Shown in pieces: positions 43,105 to 51,443 of a stretch of DNA of 64,000 nucleotides (its first letter is position 1; every line of letters begins with the position of its first letter). Both the position numbers and the translations under genes were made by a program. Origin of the DNA: Citrifermentans bremense R1 (lineage in GTDB: Bacteria; Desulfobacterota; Desulfuromonadia; Geobacterales; Geobacteraceae); assembly GCF_000426865.1 (NCBI RefSeq), contig NZ_AUGE01000023.1:1-64000 (forward strand), written 5' to 3'. The notes under the pieces are model-generated. The model did no database searches. It was not told where the DNA came from and worked only from the letters and a program-made list of their open reading frames with translations.

Positions 43105-43431
43105 ATGTTCGGAATAGGGATGCCTGAGCTGGTCATTATTTTGGTAATCGCTTTGATAGTCATAGGCCCTCAGAAGCTCCCTGACCTTGCCAAATCGCTT
43201 GGCAAAGGGCTTGCCGAGTTCAAGAAGGCGACCGACGACTTCAAACAGACCATCGAGGCCGACAGCAGGACGGAAGAGGAGAAGGAGCACCTGGCCAAGC
43301 TCGCCGAGGCGAAGCGCAAGGCGGAAGACGAGCAGGCCAAGGCTGCGGAGGAACTCAGGGTCAAGGTGGAGGGGGCGGCAGCCGCACCTGCGGCACAGGC
43401 GGCCAAGGCCGAGGCGGAAAAAACCGCCTGA
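43105..43431 (+). CDS. tatA: Twin-arginine translocase TatA/TatB-type subunit
   Basis: This 108-residue protein has the Tat start [21 protein letters not shown], with one membrane helix, then an amphipathic helix beginning [21 protein letters not shown]. The Pro and Glu positions in GMPEL suggest TatB-like or TatA-like function; which of the two cannot be settled. The C-terminal tail is charged, Ala-rich and likely coiled-coil. It is followed by a strong terminator and stands alone, away from tatC. Confidence 0.88.
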   Translation: MFGIGMPELVIILVIALIVIGPQKLPDLAKSLGKGLAEFKKATDDFKQTIEADSRTEEEKEHLAKLAEAKRKAEDEQAKAAEELRVKVEGAAAAPAAQAAKAEAEKTA

Positions 43432-43455
43432 GAGCTTCAAATCCTCGCTGCTGCA

Positions 43456-43497
43456 AAAAAAAGGGAAAGACGGGTCAACTCGCCTTTCCCTTTTTAG
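43456..43497 (+). terminator. Terminator after the tatA-type gene
   Basis: AAAAAAGGGAAAGACGGG ... CCTTTCCCTTTTT: the stem AAAGGGAAAG/CTTTCCCTTT is followed by a T-run, 24 bases after the stop. Confidence 0.85.
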
Positions 43498-43607
43498 TTC
43501 CTGATAGCTATGCTCTTCCGCTGACTGGGTGCGAGAAATCCCCCCGTTTTCCCTGCTACCGGCCTGGAGAAGCCGGTATTGTCCCGCATTCCATTTGAGG
43601 GTGACCC

Positions 43608-44027
43608 ATGTTCAACTGGTTCCGCAAAAAACAGGAGAATCTCGTCTTCAAGGATAACGCCTCCGCGTTCGCGCATGCCTGCTCGATCGGATACACGCCG
43701 CTCATAGGGGGATTGGTCCCGGCCCTCGTCGAGGAAGATGCCGGGCTTGGACGCGACGGCGAGCGCACCTTCCTGATCAGCATCGCCGGGCCTCATGGGG
43801 CCATGAAGATCTGGAGCTGCACCCTCAAGGAATCGAAGTCCTACCCAAAAGAGGGGGACTTCGTCGGCTTTCGCATCGTCACCATCGCCCCGGACGTTCC
43901 CGAGCCCGCCAACCTCATAGGGTACATAGCCTGCCGGCTGGAGCCCGTGCTGGTGCCGGGGAAGGGGTGGGCGGCGGCGATAAGCTACACCCCCGACAAC
44001 ATCAAACCCGCCATCCGGCTCGGTTGA
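43608..44027 (+). CDS. Hypothetical cytosolic protein
   Basis: This 139-residue protein begins MFNWFRKKQENLVFKDNASAFAHACSIGYTP. It appears soluble with alternating strands (FLISIAGPHGAMKIWSCTL and FVGFRIVTIAPDVP) and a short helical N-terminus. There is no signal peptide, no CxxC and no recognisable domain. GAGGGTGACCC lies just upstream of the ATG. Function unknown. Confidence 0.75.
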   Translation: MFNWFRKKQENLVFKDNASAFAHACSIGYTPLIGGLVPALVEEDAGLGRDGERTFLISIAGPHGAMKIWSCTLKESKSYPKEGDFVGFRIVTIAPDVPEPANLIGYIACRLEPVLVPGKGWAAAISYTPDNIKPAIRLG

Positions 44028-44052
44028 GCCTCCGGCCAACCAGCCCCGGCTG

Positions 44053-44241
44053 CTATCCCTTCGATACAACCAGCTCGGCCACGACAGGTTCGCTGTCCCA
44101 GGTGACTTCCGGGTACAGGGACTTGTCGAGGCGCAGGTAGGTCCCGTCCACGCCGGTCTCGGCCCACCAGCATTCGGAACCCTTGATGGGAAGCTTGTCG
44201 AAGAGGTAGAGATCGTTGTTTTTGTCTCGGGCGAGGAACAT
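44053..44241 (-). CDS. Small hypothetical acidic protein
   Basis: This 62-residue protein starts MFLARDKNNDLYLFDKLP and is rich in Asp, Tyr and Trp, with no signal peptide. The ATG at 44241 follows AAGGAG at six-base spacing. The frame opens 19 codons earlier without a site. A pattern LYLFDKLP..GSECWW could be a small beta-sheet protein. I see no family. Confidence 0.65.
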   Translation of the reverse strand: MFLARDKNNDLYLFDKLPIKGSECWWAETGVDGTYLRLDKSLYPEVTWDSEPVVAELVVSKG

Positions 44242-44347
44242 GGGCGACTCCTTGTCTGTCCTGAATGTTTTATGGGATGACCCGGTGAGAAACGGCACGG
44301 CCCCCCTGTTGCGGCAGGAGGGCCGTATTACCGTGGGCGTCTGCGGG

Positions 44348-45199
44348 CTATTTGATCTTGTATTTCTCTCTGGCGATCTTGGCCTCTTCCGACTTCGGAT
44401 GCTCTTCCACCAGTTTTTTCAGGATGTAGTTGGCGCTCTTGCTGTCGCCCAACTCCCTGAAGGCCATCCCCTGCTTCAGCATGGCGGCGGGAGCCTTGTC
44501 TTTGTCGGGGTAGTTCTTGATCACGTTCTGGAACTCGAGCACCGCGTTCTCGAACTTCTTCTCGGCGTAGTAGCTCTCGCCGATCCAGTACTGGGCGTTC
44601 GCTGCCAGGTTGTGCTTGGGGTGATGCTCCAGGAAGCTTGAAAAGAGTTCCCGCGCCTTGGGGAGGTTCCCCTCCTTCATCGCCTCGTACCCCTTCTGGT
44701 AGAGGTACTCGGGCGCCTGCTGCAGTTCGGCCTCCTTTTTCGCCTGCTCCTCGACCCCCTTTTCCATCTTGGCCATCCGCTCCTCGAGTGCGGCAAGACG
44801 CTTGGTCAGGTCTTCTTTCAAGAGCGCGATGTCGTCAGCCGGCTTCTGGGCCAGGATGCGCACGTCGTCCACCTTGCCGGTCAAAAGCTGCATGTCGACC
44901 CGGGCGCTCTCCAGGGTCGCCTGAAGGTCGGCGCCCCCCTTCCTGATTCCCGCCATCTCCTTCTGGAACCCGGACATGTCGGACTGCAGGGATTCGAGGC
45001 TCTGGCGGTAACCTGCCAGCGATTTCTCCACCCCGTCCCTTACTTCGGCGCGCACCTCGTTCAACCCCTTCTCCATGGTGAAGAGGCGGTTCTTCATCTC
45101 GTCCGAGTCGCGGCGCACCGATTCGAGTTCACTCTGGCTGGCGCAACCGAAAAAGGCGAGCAGTACCAGTGACCCCAGTGCCACTCTCATTGCCTGCAT
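44348..45199 (-). CDS. cpoB: Tol-Pal cell division coordinator CpoB (YbgF)
   Basis: This 283-residue periplasmic protein has a lipoprotein-like signal (MQAMRVALGSLVLLAFFGC followed by A), a long charged coiled coil (about residues 22-140) and a C-terminal set of TPR repeats (YLYQKGYEAMKEGNLPKARELFSSFLEHHPKHNLA and two more). CpoB links the Tol-Pal machine to PBP1B during septation. It lies last in the tolQ-R-A-B-pal-cpoB order. A terminator hairpin sits between pal and this gene. Confidence 0.92.
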   Translation of the reverse strand: MQAMRVALGSLVLLAFFGCASQSELESVRRDSDEMKNRLFTMEKGLNEVRAEVRDGVEKSLAGYRQSLESLQSDMSGFQKEMAGIRKGGADLQATLESARVDMQLLTGKVDDVRILAQKPADDIALLKEDLTKRLAALEERMAKMEKGVEEQAKKEAELQQAPEYLYQKGYEAMKEGNLPKARELFSSFLEHHPKHNLAANAQYWIGESYYAEKKFENAVLEFQNVIKNYPDKDKAPAAMLKQGMAFRELGDSKSANYILKKLVEEHPKSEEAKIAREKYKIK

Positions 45200-45228
45200 G
45201 ACAAACCTCCTGTGATCCTGCTGCTCTA

Positions 45229-45260
45229 TAAAAAAAGGAGCCCTGAGGCTCCTTTTCGGC
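45229..45260 (-). terminator. Terminator-like hairpin between pal and cpoB
   Basis: Read on the minus strand: AAAAGGAGCCTCAGGGCTCC followed by TTTTTTT. The stem AAGGAGCC/GGCTCC(TT) lies 15 bases after pal and 30 before cpoB, so it may reduce cpoB expression relative to pal. Confidence 0.8.
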
Positions 45261-45274
45261 AGGAACTGCTTGAG

Positions 45275-45883
45275 TTACTTGACGATGACGAATTCATCCC
45301 TTCTGTTCTTGGCCCAGGCCGACTCGTCGTGACTCGGGTCGGCGGGCTTCTCTTCGCCGTAGCTTATGGTGGAGAGACGGTCGGAGGCGATGCCCAGGTT
45401 GACCAGGTAGTCCTTGGCGGACTTCGCCCTTCTTTCGCCCAGCGCCATGTTGTAGTCGTCGGAGCCGCGCTCGTCGCAGTTACCCTCGATGCGCACCTTG
45501 GTCCCGGCCTGACGGTTCAGGTACTCGGCGTTTTTGGAGAGGGAACCGCGTGCTTCTTCCGAAAGATCGGAGGAGTCGAAGTTGAAGTAGACCTTCTGCA
45601 GCTCTAACTGGACTTCCTGCGCCGCGCCCTTGCCGGCATCTTTGGCGGTTTCCTGGGCCACGGGTTGCTCGCGGCTGGGAGTGGTCTCGGTGATGGGCTG
45701 CTGCGCAGCAGGGGCCTCAGGCCGTGCCTGCTGCGGCGTCGCCGGGGCAGGTGCCGGAGCGGGGGCTGACTGGGCAGCCGAAATCGGCTCCTCTGTTTTC
45801 ACGACGTTCTTTTTAGCGCAGCCGGCCGAAAGAAGTGCACCGAAAGTCAGAACAACCAGGGATCCCAGAATCATCTTGCGCAT
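45275..45883 (-). CDS. pal: Peptidoglycan-associated lipoprotein
   Basis: This 202-residue outer-membrane lipoprotein has the lipobox LLSAGC|AK. Residues 40-90 are a long Pro/Ala-rich spacer, longer than in E. coli Pal. The C-terminal OmpA-like domain (VYFNFDSSDLSEEARGSL, GNCDERGSDDYNMALGERRA, YGEEKPADPSHDESAWAKNRR) binds peptidoglycan. The Arg and Asp residues for diaminopimelate binding are present. It should partner TolB. Confidence 0.95.
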   Translation of the reverse strand: MRKMILGSLVVLTFGALLSAGCAKKNVVKTEEPISAAQSAPAPAPAPATPQQARPEAPAAQQPITETTPSREQPVAQETAKDAGKGAAQEVQLELQKVYFNFDSSDLSEEARGSLSKNAEYLNRQAGTKVRIEGNCDERGSDDYNMALGERRAKSAKDYLVNLGIASDRLSTISYGEEKPADPSHDESAWAKNRRDEFVIVK

Positions 45884-46006
45884 TATCCCACTCCTTTTTT
45901 AGATAGAATACGTGCCGCTCCTCATGAGCGTGCCGTGGTTAAAAAACGAAGGAAAGTATACCCACCTTTTCCGAGTTAATCAACGATTCAAAATGTACCG
46001 GTATCT

Positions 46007-47230
46007 TTACCAATTTACCGACCATGTCGGATGGGAATTCTGGGACTTGTTGGGGGATACCCTGGTCTGGCCGCTCCCGTCGGCGCGCATCAGGTAGATC
46101 GCCTCGGCGCCGTCGCGGGTGGAGCTGAAAACGATGAAGCGGCCGTCCGGCGAGAAGCGGGGGTGCTCGTTGCTGCCTGCGCTGGTGAGTTGGGTGTCCT
46201 GGGTGCCGTCCGGATTGATGGCGTAGATCTGGAACCCGCCTCCTCCCTGGCGCGCGTACACGATCCGGTCCCCTTTAGGCGACCAGCGGGGCGTGACGTT
46301 GTAGGCGCCGTTGGTGGTGAGCCGGTGCACGTTGCCGCCGTCCGCATTCATTATGAACACCTGGGGTTTGCCCAGGCGGTCGGAGACGAAGACGATGCGG
46401 GAGCCGTCCGGCGACCAGGCCGGGGAGACGTCGATGGCGTGGTTGTTGGTGAGCCGCGCCAGCTCCTTTCCGTCCCGCGAGATAAGGTAGATCTCGGAAT
46501 TGCCGTCCTTGCTCATCACCATGGCTATTTTGCTGCCGTCGGGGGAGTAGGCGCCCATTGCGTTCAGGCCGCTTCGGGAGGAGATGCGCGCCTCTAGCCC
46601 GGTGAAGAGTTCGCGGCGGTACAGGTCCGGGTTCCCTTTCTTGTAGGAGGTGTAGATGATCTCCTTGCCGGAGGGGGCGAAGTCGGGCTTCAGGTTGATG
46701 GAGCCGTTGTTGGTGAGCCTCTGCGGGTTGTGCCCGTCATAGTCCATGACGAAGATCTCCTTGTTGCCGGAGACCTTGGTCACGTAGGCGATCTTGCCGG
46801 TGAAGGGACCTTTTCCCCCGGTCACCGCGCGCAGCACCTCGTCGGAGAAGGCATGCCCCATGCGGCGCAATTCCTTGGACGACCCGCTGTAGCGCTTGGC
46901 GGTGATCTCGCGGTTCAGCACCCGGTCCACCAGCCGGCACTCCAGGGTGATGTTGCCCCCCTGCGCGCTGTAGGAACTTTTCAGGATCAGGTCGGCGCCC
47001 GCGCCGTCCCCGGAGACCTCGAAGGGGCCGGCCAATCCCAGGTCCATCCCGAACAGCTCGGAGAGCTCCTTGGACACCTCCGGGGGCACCTGCCCGGCGA
47101 GGCCCGTGGCGGGGGCCGGGAAGAGCTTGAGCTTGCGGCTCACCGGGGCCGTTACGTCTATATATCCCTCTGCCGCCTGTGTCATTTGAGGCGCCAGGAG
47201 CAGCAGGGCCAACAGCATTATTATTCTCAT
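46007..47230 (-). CDS. tolB: Periplasmic translocation protein TolB
   Basis: This 407-residue protein has a Sec signal peptide (cleavage near residue 20, TQAAEG). An N-terminal alpha/beta domain (residues 21-150) precedes a beta-propeller built from SPDG-type repeats (YTSYKKGNPDLY, AYSPDGSKIAMV, AWSPDGSRIVFV, RWSPKGDRIVYA, RFSPDGRFIVFS). It binds Pal and TolA in the periplasm. The start overlaps the tolA-like stop by 4 bases. Confidence 0.95.
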   Translation of the reverse strand: MRIIMLLALLLLAPQMTQAAEGYIDVTAPVSRKLKLFPAPATGLAGQVPPEVSKELSELFGMDLGLAGPFEVSGDGAGADLILKSSYSAQGGNITLECRLVDRVLNREITAKRYSGSSKELRRMGHAFSDEVLRAVTGGKGPFTGKIAYVTKVSGNKEIFVMDYDGHNPQRLTNNGSINLKPDFAPSGKEIIYTSYKKGNPDLYRRELFTGLEARISSRSGLNAMGAYSPDGSKIAMVMSKDGNSEIYLISRDGKELARLTNNHAIDVSPAWSPDGSRIVFVSDRLGKPQVFIMNADGGNVHRLTTNGAYNVTPRWSPKGDRIVYARQGGGGFQIYAINPDGTQDTQLTSAGSNEHPRFSPDGRFIVFSSTRDGAEAIYLMRADGSGQTRVSPNKSQNSHPTWSVNW

Positions 47231-47994
47231 CTGATACCAACCCCTTCCGGTCTGAAGCGGAACATGCGCTTGAACGGCGCGCCGCCCGGCGGTGGAACCA
47301 GCGATTTGCCGGCCAGCGTCACGGCCCGATGGACCGCATCGTCAAAAAGCGGGTCCCCGGATCCCTTTTCCACGTGGTATTCCGCAATCCTGCCGTCGCC
47401 CGACACGGTGATGGTTGCGATCACCTGCGGCGACTTGGTCTGCGAGACCATGACTTCCTTGAGTGCATCCTTGAGGCGGGACTGGAGGTACGAGGGGTAG
47501 TCGCTCCCCGCCTCGGTTCCCTTGGCCCCGGGCATCCCGGTCTGCTGGCCTCCCCTCTTCCTCAGCCGCTCCATGACCTCGGCCTGCCGTTTATCCTGGG
47601 CGGCCCGCTCCAGTTTCGCCAGCCGCTCGTTGAACTCCTGCGCCTGGGCCGCGGGGTTCGCCGGCCCGGACTTCCCCTTGGGCTCCGCCGCCGGAGCCTT
47701 GGCCGCAGGTTTCGCCGGTTTGGCGGGCTGCACCATGGCCGGTGCAGCAGGCGCGGCGGGCGGGGGAGGGGCGGCTTCCTTCTCCGCCTCGGCCGCAGGC
47801 GCGGGGGTGCCGGCCTGAGGCGAGGCGACGGGGAGGGTTACCATGTCTACGTAGGTGACCGGGGTGTCGTCCGGATGGAACTCCGGTGAGAGTTGCCACT
47901 TGGCTATTATCAGAAACACGACCAGGTGGCAGACGAAGGAGAGCGCGAACATCCCCTGCGGCCCCGGGTATCGGCGTGTCAGCTGTTTTCTCAT
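47227..47994 (-). CDS. tolA: TolA/TonB-type energy-transducing protein
   Basis: This 255-residue protein has one N-terminal membrane helix (FALSFVCHLVVFLIIAKW), a long Pro/Ala/Lys-rich periplasmic region with a helical part (AQAQEFNERLAKLERAAQDKRQ), and a TonB-C domain (SRLKDALKEVMVSQTKSPQVIATITVSGDGRIAEYHVEKGSGD). Position between tolR and tolB says TolA. It is shorter than E. coli TolA. Overlaps both neighbours by 4 bases. Confidence 0.88.
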   Translation of the reverse strand: MRKQLTRRYPGPQGMFALSFVCHLVVFLIIAKWQLSPEFHPDDTPVTYVDMVTLPVASPQAGTPAPAAEAEKEAAPPPPAAPAAPAMVQPAKPAKPAAKAPAAEPKGKSGPANPAAQAQEFNERLAKLERAAQDKRQAEVMERLRKRGGQQTGMPGAKGTEAGSDYPSYLQSRLKDALKEVMVSQTKSPQVIATITVSGDGRIAEYHVEKGSGDPLFDDAVHRAVTLAGKSLVPPPGGAPFKRMFRFRPEGVGIR

Positions 47995-48410
47995 CGCCGC
48001 TGCGGGGACTCCGTTACCATGCCGAGCCGCTCGACTCCCGCCCCCTTGATCTGGGCCATCACCTTCACGACCTCGCCGTAGGGGACCGCTTGGTCAGCCT
48101 TTAAGAAAACTTCGCGTTTCTCCCGGCCGGCCAGCATCGAGGTGAGCTTCTCTTTGAGCTGGTCTTGGGAGATTTCCGAGGAATTGATGAAGGTTTTGCC
48201 GGACTGCTCCAGGGAGACCACCAGCGTGTCCTCCTTGGGGGCCAGCGCCTTGGTGTCCGCCTTGGGGAGGTTCACCTGGACCCCCTGCTGCATCATCGGT
48301 GCGGTGACCATGAAGATGATCAAGAGCACCAGCATGACGTCGACCAGCGGCGTCACGTTGATCTGCGACATGGTGCCGCGGTCGCCGTTATCCCTGTTGC
48401 CGAACTCCAT
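47991..48410 (-). CDS. tolR: Tol-Pal proton channel subunit TolR (ExbD family)
   Basis: This 139-residue protein has one membrane helix near residues 20-42 (INVTPLVDVMLVLLIIFMVTAP). The Asp in PLVDVMLVLL is the proton-carrying residue. The periplasmic domain follows. With TolQ it forms the motor driving TolA. Overlaps tolA by 4 bases. Confidence 0.95.
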   Translation of the reverse strand: MEFGNRDNGDRGTMSQINVTPLVDVMLVLLIIFMVTAPMMQQGVQVNLPKADTKALAPKEDTLVVSLEQSGKTFINSSEISQDQLKEKLTSMLAGREKREVFLKADQAVPYGEVVKVMAQIKGAGVERLGMVTESPQRR

Positions 48411-48413
48411 GGC

Positions 48414-49088
48414 TTATCTCCCCGCGAAGTTGCGCTGCACGATGTTGAGGAACTCGGTGGAGAAGCTGTCCATCTCCGAGATGAGCACCTTGATCTTGTG
48501 CTGGAAGTGGTTGTACCCCATGACGGCGGGTATAGCAGCTACCAGGCCGATGGCGGTGGCGATGAGCGCCTCGGCGATGCCCGGGGCGACGACGGCGAGC
48601 GAGGCGGAACCGGTCTGGCCGATCTTCTCGAAGGCGGTCATGATCCCCCAGACGGTGCCGAAGAGGCCGATGAAGGGGGCGGTGGCGCCCGTCGTGGCCA
48701 GGAAGGTCAGGTACTTTTCCAGGCGGGTGATCTCGGAGGTGGTGGCGCGGCGCAGGGCGCGGGCGATGTTGTCGATCCCCCCCAGGTCGGTACTGATGCT
48801 GGTGGGGTCGGCCTTCTCCTCAATCTTTTCCTGGAGCTTCTTCAGCTCCCCGTACCCTTCCTGGAAAAGCACGGTAAGGGGGGAGTTGGCGAAGCGGTCC
48901 AGCTGGCCGCTGATGGCGTCGAAGCGCTTGGCCTTCCAGAAGAAGTCGAGAAAGCGCTCGGAGGCGCCGTTGGCGCGGGAGACCTGCAGCAGCTTGTAGA
49001 AGATGATGCCCCAGGAGACGACCGAGAAATAGAGCAAAAGGAAAAGAACCAGTTTTACGACCAGGCCGGTCGAAGCGAACATGCCCAC
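48414..49088 (-). CDS. tolQ: Tol-Pal proton channel subunit TolQ (MotA/ExbB family)
   Basis: This 224-residue protein has three membrane segments: LVVKLVLFLLLYFSVVSWGII, TFLATTGATAPFIGLFGTVWGIM and a third helix in EALIATAIGLVAAIPAVMGYN. The conserved GATAPFIGLFGTVWG and Thr-Ala-Gly pore residues identify the ExbB/TolQ family. First gene of the cluster; the tolR start codon begins 3 bases after its stop. Confidence 0.95.
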   Translation of the reverse strand: MGMFASTGLVVKLVLFLLLYFSVVSWGIIFYKLLQVSRANGASERFLDFFWKAKRFDAISGQLDRFANSPLTVLFQEGYGELKKLQEKIEEKADPTSISTDLGGIDNIARALRRATTSEITRLEKYLTFLATTGATAPFIGLFGTVWGIMTAFEKIGQTGSASLAVVAPGIAEALIATAIGLVAAIPAVMGYNHFQHKIKVLISEMDSFSTEFLNIVQRNFAGR

Positions 49089-49210
49089 GGAAGATACCTC
49101 CGGTTAATGGTGATCAAACAGGGAAAATATGCTTTACGCAATGCGAAGTCAACTGTAAAGAAAGCGCGCGCGGGGTCGCGGGATTACCCTTCCCGGCCCC
49201 CGGGCTCTAT

Positions 49211-49990
49211 TTAATAGCACTCCGGACGCCGGTCCTGGAAGCAGGTTATGCTCTGGCGCCACTTTTCCATCTCGGCTGGGTCGAGCAGAGCCGTCGGCTC
49301 CGCGTTCTCGTACCCCGCCTCCGCGAGGACCTCCCCCTTGGGGCCGAGGATCATGCTGGAGCCGAAGAAGTCGAGCTTGCCGATGACCCCGCAGGCATTG
49401 GCCGCTATCACGAAGAGCTGGTTCTCTATGGCGCGCCCCTTCAAAAGCCCCCGCCAGTGCTCTTCGCGCGGCTTGGGCCACTCGCCGGGGACCACGATGA
49501 TGTCGGCGCCGTCGACCGCCAGCCTGCGCGCCAGTTCCGGAAAGCGGAGGTCGTAGCAGATCATGACGCCGATCTTTCCCACGCTGGTCTGCGCCAAAAG
49601 GACCGAGTCGCCGCGGTCCAGGTGGCGGTCCTCCCCCATCAGCGAGAAGAGGTGCATCTTGCGATAGCTCCCTGCGACCCTGCCGCGGTCCACTACGTAG
49701 GCGGTGTTGAATACCTTGTCTCCGTGCGGCTCGGGGAGGCTGCCGATGACGGTCAGGGAGAGTTCGGCGGAGAGTGCCTGCAGCTTCTCGACGATCCCGG
49801 GAGTGCGCGTGGCCAGCTGGTTCAGCTCCCGGTAGGCGAAGCCGCAGCTCCACATTTCCGGCAATACGGCCAGCTCCACCCCCTGGGCGGCCAGGCGGCG
49901 CAGCGCTTTTTCGGCATAGGCCAGGTTTTGGTCTACCTCCGCAAGAGCGATGTTGAACTGGACCGCAGCAGCCTTGACGCTTTTTTGCAT
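49211..49990 (-). CDS. Carbon-nitrogen hydrolase (nitrilase superfamily)
   Basis: This 259-residue protein has the Glu-Lys-Cys catalytic triad: Glu in AVLPEMW (near 45), Lys in GSYRKMHLF (near 110) and Cys in VMICYDLRFPE (near 144). It resembles omega-amidase/Nit2-type amidases and apolipoprotein-like hydrolases. Amidase action on deaminated glutathione or 2-oxoglutaramate is plausible. GAGGGAGAAC precedes the ATG. It lies upstream of tolQ on the same strand and is divergent from hemW. Confidence 0.88.
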   Translation of the reverse strand: MQKSVKAAAVQFNIALAEVDQNLAYAEKALRRLAAQGVELAVLPEMWSCGFAYRELNQLATRTPGIVEKLQALSAELSLTVIGSLPEPHGDKVFNTAYVVDRGRVAGSYRKMHLFSLMGEDRHLDRGDSVLLAQTSVGKIGVMICYDLRFPELARRLAVDGADIIVVPGEWPKPREEHWRGLLKGRAIENQLFVIAANACGVIGKLDFFGSSMILGPKGEVLAEAGYENAEPTALLDPAEMEKWRQSITCFQDRRPECY

Positions 49991-50187
49991 GTTCTCCCTC
50001 CTTCAGGAAAAGTATCGCCGCATGTCAGCCTGGCCGGATATGGCGGCCACCGGCGGCCGGCGAGTTTCGGAGTGTAATCCGAGTCCCTGTCGATTTCAAG
50101 CAAGTTCCTGCAGTTGTCGGCTGTTTTGCGTGACAAAAAGGGGGGCGATCTGCTAGATGTTGACCTTGAGCCATAAAGGAGCCCCCG

Positions 50188-51333
50188 ATGCGTGCCGGAC
50201 TGTACCTGCATTTCCCCTTTTGCCTGAAAAAGTGCCTCTACTGCGACTTCAACTCGACTCCCGCCTCAGGCGACGACCACCGGGAGTACGTAGAGCTGCT
50301 CCTGAAAGAGATGGCGCTCAGGCAAGCGGCGCTTCCCGAGCCGGTCAGCGCCCCGACCCTTTACCTCGGGGGGGGGACCCCGTCCCTGATGGCGCCGGAA
50401 CTGGTGGGGCTGATCGTCGCCGCGGCGCGAGACAACTTCTCGCTGGCGCCTGACGCCGAGGTCACCCTGGAGGCGAACCCGGGGACGCTCACGCCCGAGC
50501 GCCTGCAGGGGTACCGGATGGCCGGGGTCAACCGCCTGTCGCTGGGGATCCAGTCCTTCGAGGACCGCCTTTTGCGGCGGCTGGGGCGCGTGCACAGCTC
50601 CGCCGAGGCCCTCTCCGCCTTCCAGGATGCGCGCGGCGCCGGTTTCGACAACATCAGCATCGACCTGATGCACTCCCTGCCGGGGCAGTCCCTTTCTCAG
50701 TGGCGCGAGGCGCTCAAGCTTGCCGTCTCGCTTGCTCCCGAGCACGTCTCCGCCTACGCGCTCTCCATAGAGGAGGGTACGCCGTTCGAGCGGCTCCACG
50801 AGGAGGGGGCGCTCGCGCTTCCATCCGACGAGGAGGCGGCCGCGATGTTCGAGGCGACCGCGGACGTTCTCTCCGCGGCCGGGTACCGCCACTACGAGAT
50901 CTCCAACTACGCGAAACCCGGACGCCATTCCCGCCACAACTCCGCCTACTGGAACCGGACAAGCTACCTGGGCTTTGGCGCCGGCGCGCATTCGTTCTGG
51001 AACCCCGACGGGCTCGGGCGCCGCTGGAAGAACCCCGGCGGTGCGGCGGCGTACGCCGCGGGGATCCAGGCCGGGCTCCCCGTGGACGAGGAGCCGGAGC
51101 AGCTGACCCTGGAGGACGCGCTTTCCGAATGCTTCTTTCTGGGCCTGAGGATGCTCGACGGGCTCGACCTGGCTCCGCTTTACGAGCGCTACGGGGAGAG
51201 CGCGCTGGCGCCGCACCTCAAGCAGGTGGCGGCGCTGGAAAAAAGGGGCGCCCTCACCCGGGAAGGGAGCCGCATCCGCATCTCCCCCGGCGCCGTCATC
51301 CTTGCCAACAGCATCTTCTCCAGCTTCGTCTAA
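50188..51333 (+). CDS. hemW: Radical SAM haem chaperone HemW
   Basis: This 381-residue protein has the radical-SAM Cys motif CxxxCxxC with an extra Cys (FPFCLKKCLYCDF), as in HemN/HemW. It continues with LYLGGGTPSL, LEANPGTLT, GVNRLSLGIQSFEDRLL and LPGQSLSQW. HemW-type proteins lack the HemN substrate Tyr and act as haem chaperones rather than coproporphyrinogen dehydrogenases. The length and the lack of the extended N-terminus fit HemW. ATG start after AAAGGAG. Confidence 0.9.
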   Translation: MRAGLYLHFPFCLKKCLYCDFNSTPASGDDHREYVELLLKEMALRQAALPEPVSAPTLYLGGGTPSLMAPELVGLIVAAARDNFSLAPDAEVTLEANPGTLTPERLQGYRMAGVNRLSLGIQSFEDRLLRRLGRVHSSAEALSAFQDARGAGFDNISIDLMHSLPGQSLSQWREALKLAVSLAPEHVSAYALSIEEGTPFERLHEEGALALPSDEEAAAMFEATADVLSAAGYRHYEISNYAKPGRHSRHNSAYWNRTSYLGFGAGAHSFWNPDGLGRRWKNPGGAAAYAAGIQAGLPVDEEPEQLTLEDALSECFFLGLRMLDGLDLAPLYERYGESALAPHLKQVAALEKRGALTREGSRIRISPGAVILANSIFSSFV

Positions 51334-51396
51334 TTTCCCCTCCAATACCGACTCCCCCCTTGACAAAGCAGGGGGGCATTGCTAACTTGAAGCGCG

Positions 51397-51423
51397 TTAG
51401 CACTCGAACTTTTTGAGTGCTAA
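51397..51423 (+). promoter_or_regulatory. CIRCE operator (HrcA binding site)
   Basis: TTAGCACTC - 9 bases - GAGTGCTAA matches the CIRCE consensus exactly. It lies 20 bases upstream of the hrcA ATG, so HrcA should repress its own heat-shock operon. Confidence 0.97.
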
Positions 51424-51443
51424 TCGCTTTTGAGGTAAGAGAT